The position numbers were made by a program, and so were the translations under genes. Positions 27,035 through 35,182 of a DNA stretch of 47,259 nucleotides are shown one piece after another (position 1 is the first letter of the stretch; each line of letters begins with the position of its first letter). Source of the stretch: Parabacteroides acidifaciens (lineage in GTDB: Bacteria > Bacteroidota > Bacteroidia > Bacteroidales > Tannerellaceae); the NCBI RefSeq assembly GCF_003363715.1, contig NZ_QREV01000040.1, forward strand, positions 1 through 47,259, read 5' to 3'. The notes under the pieces are model-generated. The model was not told where the DNA came from. It made no database searches and worked only from the letters and a program-made list of their open reading frames with translations.

Positions 27035-27107
27035 TACACAACCTAACCAAATAAAAGTTTAGAACGAGATTTCAATTTTATAGTATTATTAATTTAAATG
27101 TTTAGTT

Positions 27108-30100
27108 ATGAACAAAAAGTTTTCTACTTTTTTGGCGGGGATTGCCCTCTTGGGGGCAATGTCTGCAAATGCGCAGCAACCTGGGCGACCTGGACAATCT
27201 GTGAATACTGACATCAAACTGCAAGAGGGGAAAAATGAAAATTTGTACCAACTGGCAGTTCGCGGGCAAAATGGTGGTTCAATAGGTGTTTTATCTGTAA
27301 ATGAAGAAGGCAAATTGGTCATTGCCAACAATACAAATGCAGATAATGTAGCAAGCACTTTATGGTGTGTCACTGTTATGGTGGAAGACCAGGGCCAAAC
27401 TCCAAAGTATGATTTCCTGAACAAGGGTGAAGGTGCTTACTTGGACATCACTATGGAAGAGTTTACCGGTGCGAATACAAGGACCAACACTGCCCCGACT
27501 TTAGGTGGTGAAGTTGGTGGTTGGGCTTTTTCCAACATTTTTGAAACAGGGGTCGAAAATAATAAACCGCTGTTCTCTTATTTTAAAACCGACTCTGTTG
27601 TAGGTTTTGTTCTGGGGCAAGGTAATCAAATTAATTTGTTGAAAATCAAAGCGAGCGATTTGTCAAGAACAGACTTCATGCAGGTCTCTTTGCGGGAAGC
27701 GCCTTCTGTGCAATTGAATGCTAAACAAATCAATACGAAACTGGGTCAGCAGAGTGTTGATGCAGGTGTTAAGCTGACTTTCGAGCCGGACAGACACAAT
27801 ACTACATTGGAAAATCCGTTTAGCGATGTTGCTTTCCTGGCTTCTGATTATGATGGCATTTATGGAAATCAGACCTACGTTAATATAGTAAGAAAGAGTG
27901 ACGGTGCAGCCTTGTACGTTGATACGGCTTATACAAACGAAAGTGGTGCCAAGTTCCTGGCGTTTAATTATGTTGAAAAGAAAGGTTCGCATGCAACTCC
28001 TCTTGATTCATTGAAAGCTGATAGCTACTGGAGTAGACAAGGAGCCTTCAGGTTCACTTACTATCCTTCAAGAGATTCATTAGTAATTCAAGTGAATCGA
28101 GTTACTTATCAACCTGGTGCATCTGGCTATTTCAGAGATGGAGTTAGATCAACTATGAATAATGGCAACTATGACAGAAACTATGTCACTGTTCAGGACC
28201 TGATTGCACAGGATGAAGTCCGTATCGTGACCGTACGCGATGTGAAAGAAACCAATATCTCATTAGGCTTCAAGGGTTGTGCAGTTATAGAATCTAATAA
28301 GACTTCTTTGGATGAAGGTGTTTATACGATCCGTAACTCTAAAGGCCAGTATTTAGGAGTGCCTATCACTGCTGATTGCGGAAATGGTGGTGATGGTGAA
28401 TATGCAGTTGGCTGGACTACTATCGATGCTGACGTACAGGATGTTTCTCATATGCCGGCATACCAGTGGGTTATCACAAAAACGAAGACTTCTGATTTAT
28501 TCGCTCCGACTTCTCCTGTTGCTTTGGTGAACCGCGAATATCCTGAAGTTTTGAGTGGATATGGTCCTGGACAACTCTATAAAGACGAAGATGGAAGTCT
28601 TTATTTCGATCTTGGTAGTGGAGTGAAGGCAACCTTTACTTATACTAAGCTTTCGGATGAAATCATCTCCAATCCGAATCTGGGTTACAAGTATATGAGT
28701 GAAGAAGAACTGATGATCTCTAATTATGCATTCAATTATTTCAATGCGTTGTCTGAAAACAATTATCTGAATATTCTGGCAGGAGATACTGTCTTGAATG
28801 TGAAAAATGATGCAGAGAAATTCTTTGGTATCGAACCGGTAGCTGATTTAGGTTATAAAGCAGAAGCTTACGGTATTGAAGTAAATGCAGATTTGAAGAA
28901 AAGAATCCCTGCTTTGGCTCAGTTGGAAAGAGCTCCGTATTATCTCTATACAATGACGGCAGACGGTAAAAAAGCTTATATCGGTTATCAGAACGAAACG
29001 ACTTATGCATATGGTAATTATGATGAATACGTAGTTGCTTCTCCTTATATGGACTACAAGACTCCGTTCTATTTCAAGGAAAACAACCATTATAAAGGAG
29101 AGCATTATTATGCATTCATTTTGGCGAACAAGAGATTGATGTTCCCTCAATCATTTAATAATGATGCAGGTGCAAATTCACAATATTATCCTCTGTGTGT
29201 CAAAGTCGGTGTAGCCGATCAGTCTTCCAACGCTATCCTTCAGTTCCAGTGTGGTTGTGAAGCTCGTACTTCTGCATTTGCAATCGGTATCTCCGAACAG
29301 CCGCTGTATCGTCGCTTCAACTCTTTGGCACTTGAAGGTAACGAAGGTGATGCTGCTGACACGCTGCGCTTCATCGAAAAGTATCGTAACGAATACTTGC
29401 AGATGGAAGTAAACCCGAACTTCATGTTTGATGGAATCAACTTCCTCGGAATCGATGGTGCTGACAAAGCTAAGGATGGTAAATCATTCTATGTTGATTC
29501 AGTATGGGTTGAACGTGGTTTGGGTTATATCAAGCCGCAGTATCTGGTATCGATCGATCGTGAGCCTGCTAAGACTACCACAATCAAGATCCCGTGTCCG
29601 ATCTGTCAGGCAGAAATCGAAGCCGGACGTCCCGCTCCTGAAAACTGTATCCATGACAAGTATGTTGATGTAGAAGGTTACGAAAGAGGTCATTATCTGG
29701 TGAATTTCGCAGATTCTACTGCTAACAGTTACAAGTGGGGTAAATATAACCGTGTAGGTTTCGTGGATGCACTTCACATCGGTGACAGCTTGTATCTGCT
29801 GATTGACCAATTCGCAGGTATTAAGACTGAAGATGTTGATCTTGCGACTATCTATGAGGCTAATAAGAAGAAAGGTGGTATCGTTGACGGTTCCGGTTAT
29901 TATATCAAGAACTTGAAAGGTGACGCTCACAAGTATTATACTTGGTCATTCCGCTTCATCGATCCGACTATCGCTGCTGACGAAGTAGAGTCCAGCCGTT
30001 CGTTCCTGTTCGAATCTATGGCTCATACAGGTCAACCGAAGATCGCTCCGGAAAGAGCTTCCTGGTTGAAGATGCAGAATGGTTGCTTGGTAATGTCTGA

Positions 30101-30416
30101 TCCGGCAGCTTCTACATTTGCAAATGCTAAGACCGGTGGTGACGATGCCCTGATCTTTAATGTAGAAGAAGGTTCAAAGGACGACATCGCAACGGATAAT
30201 GAAGTTATCTCGGTTGAAGGTGTAAACGTGATTGCCAAGGTTGGTGCTGTCAGAGTTTCAGGTGCTGAAGGCAAGAAGGTTGTTATCACCAATATTCTGG
30301 GTCAGGTTGTTGCTAACACAGTTATCACTTCAAGCGATGCAACGATCGCTGTTCCTGCGGGAATGGTTGTAGTTGCTGTTGAAGGCGAAGAAGCTGTTAA
30401 GGCTATTGTTAAGTAA
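27108..30416 (+). CDS. Large secreted DUF6383-type surface protein, paralogue 2 (phase-variable)
   Basis: This 1102-residue protein has a signal peptide (MNKKFSTFLAGIALLGAMSA, cleavage near NAQQP). Its last 400 residues are almost the same as those of the protein at 31193: RRFNSLALEGNEGDAADTLR, the CPICQ motif near residue 830 with NCIHDK after it, and the C-terminal KKVVITNILGQVVANTVIT. The N-terminal two-thirds is more variable. The gene has its own invertible promoter, OFF in this sequence, a conserved 3'UTR element and a terminator. By analogy to Parabacteroides surface glycoproteins it is probably a cell-surface layer protein. No catalytic motif is visible. Confidence 0.87.
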   Translation: MNKKFSTFLAGIALLGAMSANAQQPGRPGQSVNTDIKLQEGKNENLYQLAVRGQNGGSIGVLSVNEEGKLVIANNTNADNVASTLWCVTVMVEDQGQTPKYDFLNKGEGAYLDITMEEFTGANTRTNTAPTLGGEVGGWAFSNIFETGVENNKPLFSYFKTDSVVGFVLGQGNQINLLKIKASDLSRTDFMQVSLREAPSVQLNAKQINTKLGQQSVDAGVKLTFEPDRHNTTLENPFSDVAFLASDYDGIYGNQTYVNIVRKSDGAALYVDTAYTNESGAKFLAFNYVEKKGSHATPLDSLKADSYWSRQGAFRFTYYPSRDSLVIQVNRVTYQPGASGYFRDGVRSTMNNGNYDRNYVTVQDLIAQDEVRIVTVRDVKETNISLGFKGCAVIESNKTSLDEGVYTIRNSKGQYLGVPITADCGNGGDGEYAVGWTTIDADVQDVSHMPAYQWVITKTKTSDLFAPTSPVALVNREYPEVLSGYGPGQLYKDEDGSLYFDLGSGVKATFTYTKLSDEIISNPNLGYKYMSEEELMISNYAFNYFNALSENNYLNILAGDTVLNVKNDAEKFFGIEPVADLGYKAEAYGIEVNADLKKRIPALAQLERAPYYLYTMTADGKKAYIGYQNETTYAYGNYDEYVVASPYMDYKTPFYFKENNHYKGEHYYAFILANKRLMFPQSFNNDAGANSQYYPLCVKVGVADQSSNAILQFQCGCEARTSAFAIGISEQPLYRRFNSLALEGNEGDAADTLRFIEKYRNEYLQMEVNPNFMFDGINFLGIDGADKAKDGKSFYVDSVWVERGLGYIKPQYLVSIDREPAKTTTIKIPCPICQAEIEAGRPAPENCIHDKYVDVEGYERGHYLVNFADSTANSYKWGKYNRVGFVDALHIGDSLYLLIDQFAGIKTEDVDLATIYEANKKKGGIVDGSGYYIKNLKGDAHKYYTWSFRFIDPTIAADEVESSRSFLFESMAHTGQPKIAPERASWLKMQNGCLVMSDPAASTFANAKTGGDDALIFNVEEGSKDDIATDNEVISVEGVNVIAKVGAVRVSGAEGKKVVITNILGQVVANTVITSSDATIAVPAGMVVVAVEGEEAVKAIVK

Positions 30417-30458
30417 GAAATAACATTACGATTTATAATCAAATAATTCTAAATATTT

Positions 30459-30511
30459 GACCACGTGGAATTTCGTTTTCCAAGTAACCTGCGACAGGCG
30501 AACAAGTGGCC
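30459..30511 (+). other. Putative structured 3'UTR element, copy 2
   Basis: The outer stem is GACCAC (30459-30464) with GTGGCC (30506-30511), one A-C mismatch. The second stem is TGGAA (30466-30470) with TTCCA (30478-30482). The third is CCTG-cga-CAGG (30488-30498). The element is 43 bases after the stop codon. Confidence 0.55.
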
Positions 30512-30586
30512 GTATTAATACTAGTAATGAAATGAAAAAGTTCTTCTGATTATTTTCTCTGTGAAGAGAGAATACAGACAAAAAAG

Positions 30587-30625
30587 AATCCCCGACGGTA
30601 GCAATGCCGCCGGGGATTTCTTCTT
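30587..30625 (+). terminator. Terminator of paralogue 2
   Basis: AATCCCCG-a-CGG pairs with CCG-c-CGGGGATT, followed by a T-rich tract. It has the same architecture as the terminators at 3732 and 34756. Confidence 0.85.
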
Positions 30626-30900
30626 TTTATCCGAAATCGGCATTTCTTTATAGATGTTAAGATGCAAAAGGAAAAATAACGCCGTTTTTCGCGAATCTTC
30701 TGTAGAGACCGATTCTTGGTCGATTTTTGCATGTTTTACAGTCGTTTCAGAATGCTAAGGCATTTTTAAGTAATAGCCTGAAAAATAAGAGCCGTCGCAA
30801 TTTGATCGGATAAAGATATTCCGTATATCGGAAGTGGACTTTTGAGGCAATTTTTAGAATATGTAAGCTTTGAATTATAGGAGATGAGGGGGCATAAAAT

Positions 30901-30938
30901 AAATGACGAAAAAAAACGATCCTTTGTTTTCGTCATTA
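30901..30938. repeat. Crossover palindrome, distal site of cassette B
   Basis: ATGACG...CGTCAT arms at 30903-30936, core CGATCC, central dinucleotide AT (30919-30920). Confidence 0.85.
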
Positions 30939-30946
30939 AATCGACA

Positions 30947-30977
30947 CAAAAATACGCATAAGTTTGAAACATGCAAT
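30947..30977 (-). promoter_or_regulatory. Invertible promoter of cassette B, pointing away from the gene (OFF)
   Basis: On the minus strand ATTG (30977-30974), 19 bases, TATTTTTG (30954-30947). It has the same form, spacing and orientation as in cassette A. Confidence 0.7.
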
Positions 30978-31083
30978 TCTTTTCCAAAATAATTTTGCAA
31001 TTATATCTGCTTTCTTATCAGTAAGATAGCTTACAGAGTACGAATCTGCTCTTTTAGCTGACGAACCCCCGACTACCCCCGAA

Positions 31084-31121
31084 AAATGACTAAAAAAAAG
31101 GATCGTTTTCGCTCGTCATTT
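31084..31121. repeat. Crossover palindrome, gene-proximal site of cassette B
   Basis: Core GGATCG, whose complement CGATCC matches the distal site exactly over six bases. Central dinucleotide AT (31102-31103). Centre-to-centre distance is again 183 bp. Confidence 0.85.
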
Positions 31122-31192
31122 TACAGAACCTAACCAAATAAAAGTTTAGAACAAGATTTCAATATTAGTATTATTAATTTAAATGTTTAGTT

Positions 31193-34100
31193 ATGAACAA
31201 AAAGATTTCTACTTTTTTGGCGGGGATCGCTCTCTTCGGGGCGGTGTCTGCTGGTGCGACCACTCCGGTCACATCTTTGACGAAAACAAGTGATAAGTTG
31301 TATCAGTTGGAGGTTGATTTGGGTGAGGGTACAGGCTATTTATCTATGTCGGAAAATGGCGCTTTGTTTTTGGAAGACGATATTGCTTCTGTTAACCTGG
31401 CAAACTCCTTATGGTGTGTTGAAGTAACTGAAGAAGGTTCTGGTAAAGCTCCTATCTTTGATTTTACAAACAAGGCAACGGGGCAGCGTTTGGATATTCA
31501 GTATGCAGGAACTCTGTTGGAAGGCCTTGAAAAAAATGTTGCTACTGTTACTGATCTCGATGCTGACTCTACATTTGTTGGCGGTGAAATTTCCGGTTGG
31601 GCATTCTCTACCCAGTACACTGCTAATTTGCAGCCTGAAAGAACTCTCTATTCTTATATCAAACCAGACTCTGTAATAGGTCTTGTTAAGGATGAGTCAA
31701 ACAAGATTTTAATCAAGAAAATGGGTGCATCTGATGCTTATGCTGATGCAGAGGATGCAGATGGTGTGGCATTGACTAAATTCACGTTGGTTGAAGCAGA
31801 TGTAATCCGTTTGGGAGCAAACGAAATTAACACTTATTTCGGACTGCAGTCTGCTAAAAATGGGGTAGCCCTGACATTCAATCCGGACGAAATGGGAACA
31901 AAGGTTGATGTGCCTAATCCTTTTAATGGAAAAAATGTAGGTAAGTTCTTTGCTGAAGCTATTGATAGTGATGACGATTATGTCTATATCCTTAATGGAG
32001 ACAGCTCTTATTTGCGTGTTGATACTTCAATCGTAAATGCCAGTGGTGAAAAATTCCGCGCTTTCTTCTGGGATAACTTGAAATATGCTAAACTTCAGGC
32101 AAGTGGTGCTGGTACAAAACCCACATCTCCGGCAGATTCTATTAGTAGATCCTCTATCGAAGGACAATATAAATTTGCATTTTCTTATTATCCTTCTAAA
32201 GACAGTTTGGTAATCCAGGTTGCTGAAGCTTTGAATTATGTGGACGAAGCTGTTGATGGTTCTCATTGGGTAGCAGATGAAGAAGGAGAAGAAACAACAA
32301 TATTGCCGGAAGTTGCAGATGGAGTTGAAACTAAAGGTGAGAATAACTTTGTTACAGTTCAGGATCTGATTAAAGATCAAGTACGTATTATAACTATCAA
32401 CGACAAGAAAGAAACTGATATTTCTTTCGGTTATAAAGGTTGCCAAGTTGTAGAAAGTGATAAAGTCTCTTTAGCAGACGGTGTTTATACAATCCGTAAC
32501 GCTAAAGGCCAGTATTTTGCAGTGCCTATTAGTGCTGATTGTTACTATACCTCTGGCTGGTCATCAATCGACGAACCCGTACAGGATGTCTCTCATATGC
32601 CGGCATACCAGTGGATAATTACGAAGACGAAGACTTCTGAATATGCAGCTTCGACTTCTCCTATTGAGTTTGTCAACCGCGAATATCCTACTGCTTGGTC
32701 TTGGGGTACTGTACAATTGTATAAAGATGAGGACGGCAGCCTCTATTTCTATAATGGAGATGAAAAGCTGACGTTGACATTCGAAAAGGTTGCAGATGAA
32801 ATCATCTCTGATCCGAACCTGGGTTACAGATATATGAGTAAAGAAGAGCTGATGATCTCTAACTACGCATTCAACTATTACACTCCGTTCTCTGAAAACA
32901 ATTATGTAAATATCCTGGGTGGAGACTCTGTGTTGAACGTCTTGAATGACGCTGAAGTATTCTTCGGCATTGAGCCAGTGAGCGAATTAGGTTATGATAC
33001 GGAAGAATATGGTATTTTGGTTTCGAAAGAATTGAAGGCCAGAATCCCGGCTTTGGCTCAGTTGGAAAGAGCACCGTATTATATATATAGAATGGATGCA
33101 AACGGAAAGAAGGCTTATGCCGGTATTCAGAATGATTATAATTATGATGGAATGAATTTGGATGGCCGTGTTGTGATCTCTTCTAACTTGGAAAAACCGA
33201 CTCCATTCTACTTCAAGGAAAATAACCATTATAACAAAAAGCATTATTATGCGTTTGTTCTGGCTTCTGAAGAAGGAAGAGGAGTCGTAAGTGAAGTCGC
33301 AGATTTCGTTAGTATGGATCGGTCTAACAGGTTTGCTGTAGATGCAGGTGAAGAATCTGAATATTATCCGATGTGTATCAAAGTCGGTGTCGCCGATCAA
33401 TCCTATAATGCAATCCTGCAGTACCAGTGTGGTTGCGAAGCTCGTACTTCTGCATTCTCTATCGGTCTGGCTGAACAACCATTGTATCGCCGCTTCAACT
33501 CTTTAGCTCTTGAAGGTAACGAAGGTGATGCTGCCGACACGCTGCGCTTCATCGAAAAGTATCGTAACGAATACCTGCAGATGGAAGTGAACCCGAACTT
33601 CATGTTCGCCGGAATCAACTTCCTTGGAATTGACGGTGCTGAAAAAGCAGTAGATGGCAAGTCATTCTATGTAGATTCAGTTTGGGTTGAACGTGGTCTG
33701 GGTTATATCAAACCGCAGTATCTGGTATCGATCGATCGTGAACCTGCTAAGACTACCACAATCAAGATTCCGTGCCCGATCTGTCAGGCAGAAATCGAAG
33801 CCGGACATGAAGCTCCTGAAAACTGTATCCATGATAAGTATGTTGACGTAGAAGGTTACGAAAGAGGTCACTACCTGGTGAACTTCGCCGACTCTACAGC
33901 TAATAATAACTACATGTGGGGTAAGTATAACCGCGTTGGTTTCGTGGATGCTCTTCATATTGGTGACAGCTTGTATCTGTTGATCGACCAGTTCGCCGGT
34001 GTTAAGACAGAAAACGTAGACATCGCAGCTATTATCGCAGCTAATACGAAGAAAGGCGGTATTGCTAACGGTACGGGTTATTATATCAAGAACCTGAAGG

Positions 34101-34597
34101 GTGACGCCCACAAGTATTACACTTGGTCATTCCGCTTCATCGATCCGACTATCGCAGCTGACGAAGTAGAATCAAGCCGTTCGTTCCTGTTCGAATCGAT
34201 GGCTCATACAGATCAACCGCAGATTGCTCCGGAAAGAGCTTCTTGGTTGAAGATGCAGAATGGTTGCTTGGTAATGTCTGATCCTGCAGAATCTACATTC
34301 GCAAATGCTAAGACCGGTGGCGACGACGCCCTGATCTTCAATGTAGAAGAAGGTTCTAAGGATGATATTGCTACGGATAATGAAGTGATCTCGGTTGAAG
34401 GTGTAAACGTGATTGCTAAGGTTGGTGCCGTACGGGTATCAGGTGCCGAAGGCAAGAAGGTTGTGATCACCAATATCTTAGGTCAGGTAGTAGCTAACAC
34501 AGTTATCACATCTGATGATGCAACAATCGCAGTTCCTGCCGGAATGGTTATCGTTGCCGTTGATGGTGAAGAAGCTGTTAAAGCAATTGTTAAGTAA
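31193..34597 (+). CDS. Large secreted DUF6383-type surface protein, paralogue 3 (phase-variable)
   Basis: This 1134-residue protein has a signal peptide (MNKKISTFLAGIALFGAVSA). It shares signal peptide, several central blocks (ISNYAFNYYTPFSENNYVNI, PALAQLERAPYYIY, PFYFKENNHY) and nearly all of the last 400 residues with paralogue 2. A CPICQ...NCIHDK motif begins near residue 860. The DNA of the shared 3' part is nearly identical to 29240-30416, which points to recent duplication or gene conversion. The gene has its own invertible promoter (OFF), 3'UTR element and terminator. A surface-layer role is inferred as for the other two. Confidence 0.87.
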   Translation: MNKKISTFLAGIALFGAVSAGATTPVTSLTKTSDKLYQLEVDLGEGTGYLSMSENGALFLEDDIASVNLANSLWCVEVTEEGSGKAPIFDFTNKATGQRLDIQYAGTLLEGLEKNVATVTDLDADSTFVGGEISGWAFSTQYTANLQPERTLYSYIKPDSVIGLVKDESNKILIKKMGASDAYADAEDADGVALTKFTLVEADVIRLGANEINTYFGLQSAKNGVALTFNPDEMGTKVDVPNPFNGKNVGKFFAEAIDSDDDYVYILNGDSSYLRVDTSIVNASGEKFRAFFWDNLKYAKLQASGAGTKPTSPADSISRSSIEGQYKFAFSYYPSKDSLVIQVAEALNYVDEAVDGSHWVADEEGEETTILPEVADGVETKGENNFVTVQDLIKDQVRIITINDKKETDISFGYKGCQVVESDKVSLADGVYTIRNAKGQYFAVPISADCYYTSGWSSIDEPVQDVSHMPAYQWIITKTKTSEYAASTSPIEFVNREYPTAWSWGTVQLYKDEDGSLYFYNGDEKLTLTFEKVADEIISDPNLGYRYMSKEELMISNYAFNYYTPFSENNYVNILGGDSVLNVLNDAEVFFGIEPVSELGYDTEEYGILVSKELKARIPALAQLERAPYYIYRMDANGKKAYAGIQNDYNYDGMNLDGRVVISSNLEKPTPFYFKENNHYNKKHYYAFVLASEEGRGVVSEVADFVSMDRSNRFAVDAGEESEYYPMCIKVGVADQSYNAILQYQCGCEARTSAFSIGLAEQPLYRRFNSLALEGNEGDAADTLRFIEKYRNEYLQMEVNPNFMFAGINFLGIDGAEKAVDGKSFYVDSVWVERGLGYIKPQYLVSIDREPAKTTTIKIPCPICQAEIEAGHEAPENCIHDKYVDVEGYERGHYLVNFADSTANNNYMWGKYNRVGFVDALHIGDSLYLLIDQFAGVKTENVDIAAIIAANTKKGGIANGTGYYIKNLKGDAHKYYTWSFRFIDPTIAADEVESSRSFLFESMAHTDQPQIAPERASWLKMQNGCLVMSDPAESTFANAKTGGDDALIFNVEEGSKDDIATDNEVISVEGVNVIAKVGAVRVSGAEGKKVVITNILGQVVANTVITSDDATIAVPAGMVIVAVDGEEAVKAIVK

Positions 34598-34625
34598 GAA
34601 TTTATAATCAAATAATTCTAAATAA

Positions 34626-34679
34626 GATCACGCGGAACTTCATTGTTTCAAGTAACCTGCGATGGGTGAACAAGTGACC
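34626..34679 (+). other. Putative structured 3'UTR element, copy 3
   Basis: The outer stem GATCAC (34626-34631) pairs with GTGACC (34674-34679). T-A here replaces the C-G of copy 2. The second stem is GGAAC with GTTTC (34634-34649). The third is CCTG-cga-TGGG (34656-34666), kept by wobble pairs. Confidence 0.55.
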
Positions 34680-34755
34680 GTATTAATACTAAAGTAATGA
34701 AATGAAAAAGTTCTTCTGACATTTCCTCTGTGAAGAGTGAATGCAGACCCAAAAG

Positions 34756-34790
34756 AATCCCCGGCGGTTATGATACTGTCGGGGATTTTT
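34756..34790 (+). terminator. Terminator of paralogue 3
   Basis: AATCCCCG pairs with CGGGGATT around an inner GCGG/CTGT-type weak stem, and a T run follows. Confidence 0.82.
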
Positions 34791-34974
34791 AATTCTGGAT
34801 AAATCATCATTTACAGGTTCACTATTTCTTTAAACAAGCGTGAAGGTCCTGACTCGCCAAGATCGCCTGCGGAATGGTATTGCAGTATAGTGCCGTATAG
34901 GAAAGAACAACCCGGCAGATAGAATGAACGATGCGGGATGTGTGCTCCTTCCACACCTACCTGCTATTCATGTT

Positions 34975-35063
34975 ACAGCCGTGAAACAAAAGAACTCCAA
35001 CTGTAACATAGAAGGAAGACAATTGTGACATGAAAAGAATACAGCTGTGACATGCAATAGAAG
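34975..35063. repeat. Four imperfect 22-bp tandem repeats
   Basis: Units start at 34975, 34997, 35019 and 35041. Each has the form ACARCTGTGACAT followed by a purine-rich GAAAAGAAT-like half. The words CTGTAAC, TTGTGAC and CTGTGAC recur exactly 22 bases apart (35001, 35023, 35045). The rest of the 34791-35128 gap shows no gene. Confidence 0.7.
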
Positions 35064-35128
35064 ACCGATATTTACCCGTTAGTTGCACAAAGATTCGCCT
35101 GAGCGGTGGCGGCACCTATAGATAACGC

Positions 35129-35160
35129 AAAAAGGGCATCCATCACGGGACGCCCTTTTT
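35129..35160. terminator. Terminator of the NMO-like gene (bidirectional)
   Basis: AAAAAGGGC pairs with GCCCTTTTT, with an inner TCC/GGA extension. Confidence 0.85.
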
Positions 35161-35182
35161 ACATTGTAAGGAATATCAGATA

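Larger units (their letters stand above)
26577..27107. other. Duplicated regulatory module upstream of paralogue 2
   Basis: This stretch of about 530 bases is repeated at 30664-31192 with matching order and spacing. It begins with the block around aaaaggaaaaataacg and tctgtag-gaccgattcttgg. The distal crossover site follows 239 bases later in both copies, then the 183-bp invertible segment and a leader of about 75 bases. No gene is seen in it. Positions 26479-26576 hold the GH106 upstream region. Confidence 0.75.
30664..31192. other. Duplicated regulatory module upstream of paralogue 3
   Basis: Second copy of the 26577-27107 module, 4087 bases downstream of the first. It contains the leading block, cassette B and the leader. 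No gene is seen between 30626 and 31192. Confidence 0.75.
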
